Source: Hortaea werneckii (lineage: Eukaryota; Ascomycota; Dothideomycetes; Mycosphaerellales; Teratosphaeriaceae). Taken from it: a DNA stretch of 64,000 nt. Below, in pieces: positions 44,515 to 55,607 of this stretch; position 1 is the stretch's first letter; each line of letters starts with the position of its first letter. The translations under genes were made by a program, and so were the position numbers. The stretch covers positions 186,001-250,000 of the forward strand of contig JBAOKB010000077.1 in the NCBI GenBank assembly GCA_037044905.1. The letters run 5' to 3'. The notes beneath the pieces were generated by a model that was given only the letters and a program-made list of their open reading frames with translations, was not told the origin of the DNA and searched no databases.

Positions 44515-47500
44515 TCATTGGTCTGCACTTTGAGAACTTAATCCCAGCATACTCGCCACCGGCTTCCTCTTAGTCCTAGCCTGTTGTAAGCGCGGCGCGC
44601 CCTGAATCGCTCTCGGCTCGGACATCAGAGTAGGATCCAGACTAGCTGGGTCCGGCCGCTGACGGGGACTCTATCTCCGGGCACACGGCCGTTGGGTTGC
44701 GTGGCCGAGGCATTGCGCCAGAGGTGATCTGATGTATCCGATAGGAATGAGGTGTTAGATCGAGAGAAAAGGGATGTCCGGCCCCTGTTGCGCTTGGATA
44801 GGATAATCTCATCGAAGAGCTTAATCGAGGGGTCTTCGGCTCGCGTCGACTCCCGTTCATGGATGAATTCGTTGAAAGCTTGTGTTTGTCGCAGCATGTT
44901 CATGTATTCGCTGTCGCCATGGGGCACGCTCTTCAGGAACTGGTCCATGTTGAAATGATAGATAAGACCTGCTTTCCGCCGCTCTCCAGACGCTGGATGA
45001 AGATGTCGTCGGTATGTGTAGAACAAGGAGGCAAAGCAGCGTACAAAGGCTGCCCTGACCTGGTCAGGTCTAAAAGCGACGGGGCAGACTAGAGTGACGG
45101 ATGGCAAGCATCTCGGATGCACACTTATTCCGCAACCTAGATGCACTGTGTTAGCGCCACTCCCTCCCCGTTTAGCACTGCCGAACATACCATTGCACTT
45201 GAACGACTCATCTTCAATCCGTTCTTCGCAGATAGCGCAGATGCTTTTGCTGTCTTTGGACCGCCTGTTTAAACAATGCCCCTCCACCCATTTCGTCGTT
45301 TCGTTGTCACGTACAGGCTGCACCATCATTTGTGGCATGATCGTGCTAGCAGCTAGCGTGCTCTGCGCATACACGCTCGGAGCGTACGTCGATGGCGTTG
45401 AGCCATTGTTGACCGTGGAAGTTGATCCGCTTGGATGATGTCCTATCATGGGTGCACTAGGCCGTCGCACGGTGCTCATGCGATCGACGTAGTTCGGCTG
45501 CGAATTACTCTTGTCCTGAAGAGGGTTGCGAGCGTTGAAGAGGGAGTGCACTGCCGAGTTCCGGCGTGCCAGACCGTCCGCGAAATGACCGGATCTCTTC
45601 TCGCGTAATGTTGCTTGCATCGACAATCCGGAATCGTTCCTAGAGACTGGAGTGTTCGGGAAGTTCGACGAGAGGGGCGATGGTGCTACTGGAGAGGGTG
45701 GCGATTGGCCGGATGATTGGCTGTGGGCTGTTCCGGTCGAGCTCGTCGATGGCCTGTCAGAGCTTTTCGCGTAATCCGCGCGCGACTGCAAGAAAGCATT
45801 GAATATCGTTGACATGTTTGGTTGTCGTGTAGCATCTCCAAAGGTGGTAGAGCTTTCGCTGACATATTCGCTAGCGTTGAAGGAGTTGGGTTCGAGGCAA
45901 ATACCTGTGGGTTTTCGGAAGAAAAGGCATCGCACGGGAAGGTTTCAATCGCATAAGGAGGCGGTCCCGTGGGTACGCCGAACCGGTTGTGATGAGGTGC
46001 AGCTATTTGCAGTAAAGATTGCAACTTGCGTCGTTGCGGCCTTGGCAGTGTTGTTGGCGGTCCGGTGATCTCAATGATGTCCTCGTCCAAGTCCACCAGG
46101 CAAAAATCATCATCTGGAAGCTCGAGCTTTTCATATCTCCTCTCAACACCAGCTATGTAGGGACAGGGCGCCTCGAGGGCCTGGATGAGACGCGCTGGCA
46201 GCACAGGAATCATCACGCCGGCCCACTTTAACGGGTAAAGCAGATTGGTTAATGCAGAGCACGCCAAATGCAGCATAGCGGTGTGTGAAGACAGGAGGAT
46301 GATTCGGGACTCGGACAGCGCATATTCGAACAGGGTTATTATGTTAGGGATCGTCAGGCATCGGAAGAGGGCATATAGATCAACGTTTCGTGACCCTGGA
46401 ATCTCGTTGATGGCTTCCTTTCGCGCGTAAAGCCTCAATTCTCGCACGCCGATCTCGACCTGTGTGACGGATGTGATAGGACTGAGCGCCTCCACGCACA
46501 GATTGACCACATATCGCTCCAGTGGCTGCCAGATGCCGACCTTTGGCGAACTCGCTGGCACTCTCAAGATAGCTCCATTGGTCATCGGTGTAATGGTCGC
46601 CTTCAACCATTCCTTCCAGAAAGGCATGAGGGTTTCATCTCGGCCCAGAATGCCATATGCTCGCGGTATCCAGAAACCAGTATCACCTTCGGTCAGCCCA
46701 TCAATTTTGGATGCCGCGCCATGCCGCACGGGCCTTAATAAATCCGTCATGAGGCCTATCTTCTCCTCTACGGTGCTGATTTCGTCTTCGAGCTTTTCAC
46801 GGTCTTCAGATCCAGACTGCATGGTAGGAAGCTCGGCCAACAGCCTGCTAAGCTTTGCCCTCTCCGCTGACAATCGCTCTCCCAGACTGCTAGCCAGCTC
46901 GCGCTCCTCATCACTCATGTTTGCTTTCCGCCATTCTTCGCACTGCTGCTCTAGATTTTCAGACGCAGCTTGATTGAGCGGTACCCAAAGGGTCACGCAA
47001 ACTCCATACAATTTACTGTTGTCTCCTGCCGTCATTGCAAATCCATGCCAGCTCGATCTCGGTCGTTCGTCTGATGAGACGACATTAACGTCATTAGGGA
47101 ACGCGAACATGGGCACATAATCTGGGAAAGGATTTCGTCGTTTGGACTCGTCGACCATGGTCTTCGTAGGATAGCGATCCAGCAGAACAGGCTCGTAGTG
47201 GCGTTTCAATGGATGCATGTCAGGGCTAGAATGGAATGGCTGCGGTGCTGGTATTACCGAGTTGTATCCACTTAGCCGCTTCGATGTTTTCACAGAAGAC
47301 TGTCGCCCCGATACTGACTGCTGTCTCCTCATGCTGTTCATGGTGGATAGTCGTCGTCGAATGCTACCAACCCCACGATGGAGGCCGGAAGCATTGCCAT
47401 TCGGCGAGCTCTCATCTTGTGTGATGCGGACTGTCCGTGGTCTCGGTTTCCTCTGCGTGGGGGTCGGCACTGTTCCTGCTGAGATATGTATATCCTCCAG

Positions 47501-47929
47501 GAAGTTCTCCCTCTCCGAAGCAAACTTCTTAAGCGCCTCTTCGAAGGTTGCATCATCTTCCAATCCTAGAGCTCGTGCGGGCTGGACTGCTCTTATCGTC
47601 GTACTGCTCCTATTGCTGCCCGGTGTCGGTGGTTCCTGGGAATTAATCACGCTCCCAATGCTCTTCCGCGCCTCGAAGCTATAACGCGATCTCCTGCCAG
47701 AAGCATCGGGGGTCGTCGGCCTGCTTTCATCGTGCGTCTCCAAGACCCGGTCTTCGTCAATCGTGTCTTGGACCGGCGCTGGCGGGGGCACGTCATCTGA
47801 TTCTTCGTACACCTGGGAAGACTCGATGCCGGCTATGAAGAAGTAGTCGGCCAAGGGGGCGGCAGTGTCACCGGCCGAGGAAGCGGCGGCGGGCCTGGGA
47901 GCATTCTTGCTGGGCTTGGTCGGTGCCAT
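44515..47929 (-). CDS. DENN-domain protein with C1-like zinc finger, frame interrupted twice
   Basis: About 1,050-1,070 aa on the minus strand. The start at 47929 gives MAPTKPSKNAPRP, and ADYFFIAGIESSQVYEES is the first DENN motif; a longer frame upstream reads only through an AAGC microsatellite. After a disordered Ser/Arg-rich segment come upstream and core DENN regions (YGVCVTLWVPLNQAA; LFEYALSESRIILLSSHTAM; LTNLLYPLKWAGVMIPVLP) and the downstream part (CLVDLDEDIIEI). Near the C-terminus is a C1/PHD-like zinc finger (CAICEERI...FKCNG, then CGISVHPRCL) split by a 54-bp intron (45137-45190). DENN proteins are Rab GEFs in membrane traffic. The frame shifts -1 near 45888-45890 and near 44664-44667. 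Each can be explained by one lost base in a C run, or less well by introns 45786-45904 and 44646-44686. The C-terminus is then KRKPVASMLGLSSQSADQ. Confidence 0.82.
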
Positions 47930-47980
47930 TGGAAGTCGAGCAGGGTCAAGGGAACGGACGTGCAACAGCACTGCAGGTGG

Positions 47981-48016
47981 AAGCAAGTAAGCAAGCAAGC
48001 AAGCAAGCAAGTAAGC
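47981..48016. repeat. AAGC microsatellite
   Basis: About nine copies of AAGC with two AAGT variants, 52 bp upstream of the DENN start codon. It is open on the minus strand in the DENN frame and creates a false Leu/Ala/Cys-rich N-terminal extension. Confidence 0.85.
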
Positions 48017-49348
48017 CGGCCGGTGACCAGTCGCAAGCTACAGCATGGGTTGAATGTGCAGCGGAGGAAGTGCGCCTGCGTGCTCGCGAACCAAGATTGC
48101 GCTCGCTGCAGGTCGCCGACAGTGCTGCTAACTGTGCTAAGGTAAGGTCTGCAGCGAACCGAGCGCGGAGAGGTGAACCCTGACGCGCTTTGGCGACGAC
48201 GGGCGGGCGTAGTCTGGAGGTCGCTCAGCAGCCCAGCGAGCCCAGCGAGCCCGGGAAGGTGGGGTGGGGTTCACCGTTGGTTGGAGAGGGCCTACCACAA
48301 CGGAGCTATGTACTACTGGTGACTAGTATGTAATTAGTCACTACAGTAGCAGTCGTAGTCCCCCGACGCTTGGAGGCTATGGAGAGACGACGCGCGAACC
48401 GCGCAGGTTGGAACTGCTCCGAGCCCCGAAGCTCGTGACAGCGGGTCGTCCGGGCGGGTCGCCGATATACGCGAAGATATATCGTACCGCAGTATGTGGT
48501 TAGTTGGTCGAAGGGGGGAGATGCTGCGAGCGGCCGTTGTTGGTGGTTCAGGCAGGCAGGTACCGGGGGACAGCAGCAATATCAGACCAGAACAGCCTGT
48601 GCAGACCCCAACCAACTTCAAGTCAACAAGAAGGATGTGAACGATTACCCTGAGTCAATAGCGTCGCTGCAGCTGCTGGATCCTCGCCGCCGTGTGCTGC
48701 GCTACGCGACGCTGTCGCTCAAACAGCCCTGACTCTCCGCGTGGCTCGTTATCTCCACTGCGCCCGTCCGATAATCCAAACGGTCGAGCGATCTGAACAC
48801 ACTCAACACACAGGCACAACAATTGTAGCTTGAAATGCGAGATTCTCCTCTCCGCTCAAACGGCGAATGAAAAGTAGTACTACTGCGCAGGAATGGGTGA
48901 AGCTGCCGCCCTCATCCCAGGATCCTAGCCAGCTGGCGAACGGGAGGGATGTCGCGCGCGCGTGAGCTACCCTTCACCTGCATGACGCCGTCCAAAGTCA
49001 AACTGCGACCCATGCAATTCCTTATTGTTCAATTGCGCGCCAGCGAGAGAATATCGCGACACCGCTCGTGGAGGCACAGCTCCTAGCGCTCCGAATCGAA
49101 GCCAAGACAAGGACTGTCTTTGAACTTGTGTCGACGCTGTCGTTGTTGAGTGGGGACCAAGGACGAGCGCGTATTCGGTAGGAATGTCTACCCGACCGCT
49201 ATGCGATCCACGTCCCCTCGTATGTAGCAGCACAGAAGGGAGTGGTGGGAACGATCATCATAACCATCATCATCATCATCAAAATCACCACGGTCGTCAT
49301 CGTAATTTACAACAGCAGCGCTGTCTTTGGCCGAAATGCACCATCTCT

Positions 49349-49744
49349 TCAGCCGTTTTCCATATCACATCCTCGGTTGTTAACCCAGCCAATAAGCTGC
49401 GGCTTATGGCCAGACCAGTAGGCGGATGCAGGAACGGTAAGGTACCTCTCAGGAATATTATTCTTCAAGAATGACCCTTTCGGTTGCCTCGTGGCGCTAC
49501 TGTATTTCATCATCCCGAAAAAGACTAGCTCCAGGGTCTCCTCCTCCCAGACCCGCCGCTCGTCATTGGCAAGATCTGCTCCGCCATGATCCTTGTAGCT
49601 CACCAGGTCCATCCAAGCGAAGGAGAACCGGCAAATTACCACTTGAGACACCACCAACTCCTCTGCTCTTTCATAACTGCATTTTGCCAATTCATGAGGA
49701 CGGGTCTTTAGTGTCAGTCCATACCTGTGATAGATATCAATCAT
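49349..49744 (-). CDS. hypothetical ORF, 131 aa
   Basis: ATG-started single frame with mixed, protein-like composition (for example WMDLVSYKDHGGADLANDER and a C-terminal KPQLIGWVNNRGCDMENG) but no recognised domain, signal peptide or membrane segment. It lies in a 2.5-kb gap and could be a small lineage-specific gene or a chance frame. Confidence 0.25.
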   Translation of the reverse strand: MIDIYHRYGLTLKTRPHELAKCSYERAEELVVSQVVICRFSFAWMDLVSYKDHGGADLANDERRVWEEETLELVFFGMMKYSSATRQPKGSFLKNNIPERYLTVPASAYWSGHKPQLIGWVNNRGCDMENG

Positions 49745-50412
49745 ATATGTACTAATATAGTTCGGACGATTTAATATGGTGAATTTCCCAAAGCCTTACG
49801 AAGTTTAGATGTATGCGATAGAGCCCGCGATCTTGCGGTAGACTCAATAGGGCATTGCAAAACGATATAATAGCTCTGTTATGCTGTTACAGCTAGACAT
49901 GCACACCCTCCTGTTTCATCCTTCCATCGGAAGTTATGCCGTCAAGCACAGCCCAATTCATAATCACGCTTCTCCCCGCGATCGGAAACCGCCAGGTGTG
50001 ACACGGATCGCGACCAAAACTTGACACCACGGCAGTTGTATAAGGGCTGCGGGATTGTCAAATCTTGAGACAGCCGCTGATAATAGCAAATGCGGAGGTT
50101 ACTTCTGGAGTGGTAAAATACCGACTGGTAGCCCGTGATTCCCGAGCTATACCCCGAGCGCGGGAGCGGCGATGTATTTTGGTTCAGCATGATTCGTATC
50201 TCTAAAGGAGATTCGACATGACAAAGTCCCTCGACGTCGAAAGGTTGACGCCGCGACGGCCAAACCCAAGACGCGGTCATGATTCAAGATCTACTTAACG
50301 TGATGTGCCCGCCTCCGAATAGCCAAGTCTGCGTTGAACGCGGAGCGAAGAATGTGCGCGCTATTCTGTCCATGTACCCGAGCAGAAGGAATATCAGCTT
50401 TAGGAGGTACAC

Positions 50413-51354
50413 CTACCGCCCTTTACTGGCAAGCCATCCAGTAGTCAAGCTACCGCGTTCGCCCATGGCACTGCGCCAGCCGACGTTCAATTGGCCAAGA
50501 GGCACGCGCTTGCTTGCATCCTCTGGCAAATCTTGCTCTTCGAGAATGAACATCACCTGCTCTACATCCTGCGGCTTGAGCACAGTAGCCTCCTTCTCTT
50601 CGCTCGCAACGAGAGCTCTACTCGTGACGCCCTCGCGCTCTTTAAGCCATAATTTTTCTAGCACAGCCGACGCCTCGCCCACATTCTCAAGCTGAGCCTC
50701 CAGTATCCACTGCCTTCCCCTATCCTCCTTACGTGTGCGCTTCTCTGTAACCTTGCTCCGTACCGCGATGAGCTGCTGCGATACAAATTGATAGAGCTTG
50801 CGGAAACTCCTGACCCGACCGCCGCTTGCACCTCCCTCGCCGCTGCGCAACGTCTCGGTATATGTCACCGTTACCGCAAGAACATGTGGTCCCTCTTCCT
50901 TCAGCTCATGTCTTAGTGTCCGCTGCAGTGTCTTTCCCAACCCAAGACCGCCTTCGATCCCAGCATTCGAATCATCCGTCCCACTCAGCTCCAAGTCAGT
51001 CCCCGCTTTGTTGCTAGGTGTCTGCAACTCCGCCGTGATCCTGACGCCGCTTACATTGCGATTATCGCCTTCCTGCACCTCATTGTTCACACAGAGCGTG
51101 CACGCGAATGTTTCTCCGACATAAGCTGCGCCAAAAGCCGCCGGCAGCGTCAGTAATGGCGTCAAGGGAAAGTTCGGATCGTCTTCAGCTGAAGGGTAGG
51201 CTTGCGAGGCCGCGGGTGAAATATCCAAGCCATCGCCGAAGTTGGTTGTGGGTAGTGCAGTCTGTGTCGCAAGAGTAGGACGTGATAACCGCAGGACTTT
51301 TAGGCTGACGGCATGAGAGCCGGTAGCCACGGACTGTGTTCGTCTGTGGGCCAT
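50413..51354 (-). CDS. TRAPP complex subunit 13 (DUF974 family)
   Basis: Intronless, 313 aa. Family landmarks: the N-terminus HAVSLKVLRLSRPTL, the beta-sandwich motif LPAAFGAAYVGETFACTLCV, NVSGVRITAELQTP, and the conserved C-terminal LGQLNVGWRSAMGERGSLTT. TRAPPC13 is a subunit of the TRAPPIII tethering complex, which activates Ypt1/Rab1 in ER-Golgi traffic and autophagy. The start at 51354 (MAHRRTQ) precedes the first conserved motif; 25 extra codons upstream lack support. It is divergent from the SET gene, with 213 bp between start codons, probably a shared promoter. Confidence 0.88.
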   Translation of the reverse strand: MAHRRTQSVATGSHAVSLKVLRLSRPTLATQTALPTTNFGDGLDISPAASQAYPSAEDDPNFPLTPLLTLPAAFGAAYVGETFACTLCVNNEVQEGDNRNVSGVRITAELQTPSNKAGTDLELSGTDDSNAGIEGGLGLGKTLQRTLRHELKEEGPHVLAVTVTYTETLRSGEGGASGGRVRSFRKLYQFVSQQLIAVRSKVTEKRTRKEDRGRQWILEAQLENVGEASAVLEKLWLKEREGVTSRALVASEEKEATVLKPQDVEQVMFILEEQDLPEDASKRVPLGQLNVGWRSAMGERGSLTTGWLASKGR

Positions 51355-51567
51355 GCCATGTCTCTTCTTATGATAGTGAGAGGCAGCACGGTCGGACACA
51401 TTGCGTAGCTGGTGGAGCAGGGAAGGCACGCACTAGCGGGACTTCCCGCTCTTTGCATGTGAAAGCCCGGCTGCGAAATCCTGAAGGTAAATTCACTACA
51501 AAATTTTTCAACACGGCTTTGCCAACTCAGTTAAGAGGGCTATACACTTACTGGCTTACGAGCCGTT

Positions 51568-52077
51568 ATGGCCGTCGAAAACAATGATGGGGATGCGAGT
51601 GGTGTCGTAAGCCTACAACGCTCAGCGCCATTATATCTCATCAATAACACGCCGAAAGGCCGTGGAGTCTTCGCTGGGAGGGATATACCCTCTGGTTCAA
51701 TCATCGACATTTGTCCAGTCCTCATGTTGGATCCTGTGGAAAATGTCGAGCACGTTGAAAAAACAGTTCTATATCATTATACATACAACTGGCCAATGAC
51801 GGACCCAGCGAGCGGGAAACCCAAGAAGACGCAAGCAGTGATTCTAGGACTCGGATCCATGTTCAACCATTCTACTGAGGATCAAAATGTGGGCTGGAAG
51901 CGGGATCTGGAGAACGGGCTTGTCGTGTACCGTGCCCTGCGGGATGTGAAGGAAGGTGAGGAGCTCTGCATTTCTTATGGAGATCACTTGACTTTCGTTG
52001 ATGCGGATTCCCCATCGCAGAAAGAGGAGGAGATCGAAGCGCCGGAAGACCTTTTGACCAAGTTTGAAATAGCTTGA
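51568..52077 (+). CDS. SET-domain protein, small (Set7-like)
   Basis: Intronless, 169 aa, almost entirely a SET domain. The start region has GRGVFAGRDIPSGSIIDICP; the S-adenosylmethionine/knot region has GLGSMFNHSTEDQNVGW (conserved NHS); the C-terminal motif is GEELCISYGDH. It lacks pre-SET and post-SET regions. The size and layout resemble S. pombe Set7, an H3K37 methyltransferase, but a non-histone substrate is possible. The stop at 52077 lies 71 bp from the 3' end of the convergent permease gene. Confidence 0.82.
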   Translation: MAVENNDGDASGVVSLQRSAPLYLINNTPKGRGVFAGRDIPSGSIIDICPVLMLDPVENVEHVEKTVLYHYTYNWPMTDPASGKPKKTQAVILGLGSMFNHSTEDQNVGWKRDLENGLVVYRALRDVKEGEELCISYGDHLTFVDADSPSQKEEEIEAPEDLLTKFEIA

Positions 52078-52148
52078 TCACAGCATCTGTCGGTATGCTG
52101 CAGGAATTCACTCACCATTGTTGGCATCACCTGGAAAGCGTGGCTCTC

Positions 52149-53852
52149 CTAGTAAACATACTGTTTTGCAAGGTGAGCTGGCGCCGAAGATCGAATGACT
52201 GCGTGGAGCTTACCCGAAAATGGATGTTTTCCTTGTCTGTCATATCCCGGAAGCCCATCTCATATCCTTCAGTGGACGACTGTTCCCCGCCAAGAATCTG
52301 CCCCCTTTTGGCATTGCGCCTCCAAAGGACGAACCAGATACCGCATATGCTTAGCACTTGAATGCCGACGCAAAAGAACATCATCCCTACTCCAAGCTCA
52401 TAGGTCGGAGCCTGGCTTGATAAGAAGAAGAACGGACCCAAGAAATTCCCTAAGCAATAACCGATGAGGAGGAACGCTGCAGTCGTGATCTTTTTGGTAT
52501 GTCCAGCGGTATTCGCGGTAGCCACGGACATGCTGAGAGTCCACGTAGCTGTGTACGCGAACGACATCCACAAGCATACGAGTCGGCCGTATGGAACTGA
52601 CTGCGGGACGAGCCACATGCCGATGGTGCCTGCCAGGAAAGGGGCAAGGCAGATCAGCATGACGGCTAGGCGTGCGTTGGGGTAACGTGTCGCGAAGTAG
52701 CTGCATAGAAAGTCAGCGGCATATCGAGATGGGCAGCACGGTCGACATACCAAGCAATCGCACAGACAACTGCCTGCACGCCACCAGAAGGCATCTGTAT
52801 GAGGGTCGTTTGGAGCGTGGTGAAGCCCATACCCTTGAATATCAGACTCTGGAAGTTCGTCAATCCACCATTGGGGCAATTGGAGGCGACAGCGAAAGTG
52901 AAAAGCAACCACGTCTTGATATCAAGCAGAGCTTCAACAAATTGCTCCTTCTTCCAGTGCTTGTTCTCGACGCCAGTCTCGTTCTCCTTGATGCGATCGA
53001 TGACTCCGCGACGCTCATCCTGGGTCAAGAACTGCGCCTTCAATGGGCTGTCCGGAAGGAGGAAAAGAATCAAGACACCCCAGGACGTCGTGATCGCTCC
53101 CCAGATCTACCAAGCGTTAGCCGCAGTCAAAGCTTTCTGCAGTGTTCTTGTTACCAAGAAAATATATCTCCAGCTAGAAAGTGCCCCGCCAATGTGTCCA
53201 ATACCAAAACTGGCAATTCCAGCAATAATGTATCCTATCCCAGCCGAGCCGACCCAGATACCGAAGCGCAAGGGTTGTTCACTTCGCTTGTAGAACATTG
53301 AGAAGACAATCATGGTCCCTGGATTGATCGATGCCTCGAAAACCCCCAGAAAGGCTCTACAGGCCGCAAGGGCGGAGAAGTCGTTCGCTGCGGCGTGGCA
53401 CATGAGGACAATTCCCCATAAGATGACAGTGGCCGACATGAACTTCGAGACTGGAAGCTTTTGCAATAGAAGATTCGTAGGGTACTCCCAAAACAGGTAT
53501 CCCAGGTAGAACAGACTCCCGAGCCAGCTATACTCTGTGCCCGCAAGATGGGCGTCTTCTTTCACGCCGAATACGGCTGCGTAGCCGAGAGTGGTCTTGT
53601 CGATGGACTGTAGCGCATACGTGATACATCTGACTGCAGTCAGCCCCACTGGGGTCAAGTGATGGGTTCGGGAACTCACATCAAGGGCATGAGCCAAAGG
53701 TCGATCTTCCATAGTAGCTTTCTATCATCGACGAGATCACCAACATGGCCTTCTTGCACGTCGCCGAAGACTTGGTATGCGGCGTCAACATCGTTTGGCT
53801 TTATCGCTGCATCGACGGTTAACAAGCAGCTAGACCTATGTGCCTCGAACAT
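52149..53852 (-). CDS. MFS permease, Dal5/allantoate-permease family
   Basis: Five exons on the minus strand (53852-53680, 53629-53155, 53106-52751, 52700-52214, 52160-52149) encode 500 aa; introns are 48-53 bp. The N-terminus reads LLWKIDLWLMPL then CITYALQSIDKTTLGYAAVF, the family's first membrane segment. Other features are ILWGIVLMCHAAANDF, PDSPLKAQFLTQDER in the central loop, and a last exon giving FRYVY at the end, typical of Dal5-like proteins. The 12-nt last exon is easily missed. Yeast Dal5 imports allantoate, ureidosuccinate and also dipeptides. The gene is divergent from the dipeptidase (320 bp apart) and begins the four-gene group to 59351. Substrate here is inferred. Confidence 0.87.
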
Positions 53853-54172
53853 GACTCCGACGGATTGCCTGACATCCCGATCCCTCTACAACGTTTTCCG
53901 TCGATAGGCACGGAAAAGGAAGTCGTGGTAGCGGCCAAGTTGGCCGGCCGGGCAGGGATTGCGCAGGCTTCCACGGTCTGATCGCCGTCGGCACCGGCAG
54001 CAGATCTCCCTCGCCTATCGGTGTCTTCTATGAAATGCGATAGACTGAACGACATCAGTGCATGTATGCAACGAACATTCGCTTTCTACAACGTTGCGAT
54101 TGATGAATTCCCGATCTGCCAACGGAACTGTTTCAGCGTCCTTCCTCCTGTTCGTTTGACTCTTTGAACAGC
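53853..54172. promoter_or_regulatory. divergent promoter of permease and dipeptidase
   Basis: 320 bp between the two start codons, the only obvious place for regulation of both genes. It contains a CGGCACCGGCAGC stretch near 53990 with CGG/CCG triplets, as Zn2Cys6 regulators use. I do not claim a defined binding site. Confidence 0.4.
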
Positions 54173-55590
54173 ATGGCCTTGGATCTCACGACACGACATC
54201 CATATCAAGATTTAGACATCGACCCACGAGTCAAGAGCGTGTTGTCATCAACACCTCTCTTCGACGGCCACAATGACTTACCTCAACAACCACGAGCCTG
54301 CTTCCACGGCCAGATCAACAACAACCCCAAGTTCGATCTTTCGAAAGGCTTTCAACGCGGAATGACAGATATCCCGCGTCTACGTGAAGGGGCCGTAGGT
54401 GCCCAGTTCTGGAGCATCTGCGTGCCGTGTCTGCGATCAGCGGAAAACTTTTCGACTCCGGAGTATAGTGATATGGCTCGGGATGCTATCGAGCAGATTG
54501 ACCTGACTACGAGAATGGTGCAGAAATATCCCGAGGTTTTCGAGCTTGTCCATCGGCCGAGAGAAGTGAAAGAAGTGTATGCTCGAGGCAAGATTGCATG
54601 TTCCCTTGGGATCGAAGGGTGCGCCTTGTCAACCACGGTATTAATTTCAAGAAGACATCTGATGATGTGATAGATTGCACATGGCCGGCAACAGCATAGG
54701 CATTATTCGAGCATTTTATGCTCTTGGTGTACGATACGTGAGTAGCCTGGCATTGCCAACATATTTTGTAGATTGACTGATTGATCTCAGTGTACATTAA
54801 CGCACGTGTGCAACAATGCGTTCGCAGACTCGTCGACGTCCAAGGTGGGACCGGTTCATGGAGGCCTATCAAGACTTGGACGATCCGCCATTACGGAAAT
54901 GAACAGATTAGGTGCGCGGGTCTCACGAACGCCTCAGGTTGAATAACGTGCTGATAGAACTTAGGCATGATCATAGATTTATCTCACGTCTCTCCGGATT
55001 GTGCCCGACAGAGTTTGGAACTGACCAAAGCTCCTATCATGTTCTCGCACAGCAACGCCAAAGCCGTCTTCGATTGTCCGCGCAATGTGCCTGACGAGAT
55101 ATTGGACATGATTCCGGCTAATGGGGGCATCATCATGGTGACTTTTGTGCCTGAGCATGTTGCAACTAATCGAAAGCATGCCAACATGGACATGGTGCTT
55201 GATCATCTCTTTTACATGGCTAAGCGGATCGGCTGGGATCATGTTGGTCTTGGCTCTGACTTTGAGGGCATAGCATCCGTGATACCTGGGCTGGATGATG
55301 TTCGCTGTTATCCAGCCTTGCTCAAGGCTATCCTTGACAGAGGCGCTAGTGAAGAACAGCTTAGAAAGGTGGCTGGTGAGAATATGATCCGAGTCTGGCA
55401 AAAAGTCGAAGACGTCAGTTGCCGTCTCCAGTCCGAAGGCATGTTGCCGGTCGAAGACGTGTGGGAAGGCCGACAGTGGTGGCGCTACGACGGATATTAC
55501 CAGATGCCTGACCCTGACCCAGAGGATAAGCTGGAATTGGACTGGTACGGCGTCCCGCCGCCGACTGAAGGCTTGTACCACGTAGACTAG
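54173..55590 (+). CDS. membrane-dipeptidase family (renal dipeptidase-like) zinc peptidase
   Basis: Four exons (54173-54618, 54674-54737, 54791-54911, 54965-55590) encode 418 aa; introns are 55, 53 and 53 bp. Metal ligands of the family are visible: LFDGHND (His and Asp), GIEGLH (bridging Glu), IDLSHVS and MFSHSNAKAV (His), and GLGSDFEG (Asp). These di-zinc enzymes cleave dipeptides and tolerate D-residues at the C-terminal position. The relative GliJ acts in gliotoxin synthesis, but no NRPS lies nearby here. There is no signal peptide, so it is probably cytosolic. It sits tail to tail with the regulator gene, 17 bp between stops, and divergent from the Dal5-like permease, suggesting joint function. 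Confidence 0.9.
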
Positions 55591-55607
55591 ATGCTCTTTT
55601 TTGGTAC

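Larger units (their letters stand above)
47930..50412. other. intergenic with AAGC and ATC microsatellites
   Basis: 2.5 kb upstream of the DENN gene and downstream of TRAPPC13. It contains an (AAGC)n tract at 47981-48016, in the likely DENN leader, and an ATC-rich microsatellite at 49253-49281. One ATG-started minus-strand frame (49349-49744) is listed separately. Confidence 0.55.

Noticed and set aside
44646..44686. 41-bp intron as explanation of the second DENN frame change
   Set aside because: The GTGTGC donor is weak and the intron very short; a missing base in the C run is simpler.
45786..45904. 119-bp intron as explanation of the first DENN frame change
   Set aside because: Splice ends are possible (GTATTT...TTGCAG), but it would remove a protein-like segment (EYVSESSTTFGD and beyond). 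A one-base loss in the C run fits better and matches the pattern in other genes; RNA-seq would decide.
47930..48010. N-terminal extension of the DENN protein
   Set aside because: The extra codons come from reading through the AAGC microsatellite; the conserved protein begins at 47929.
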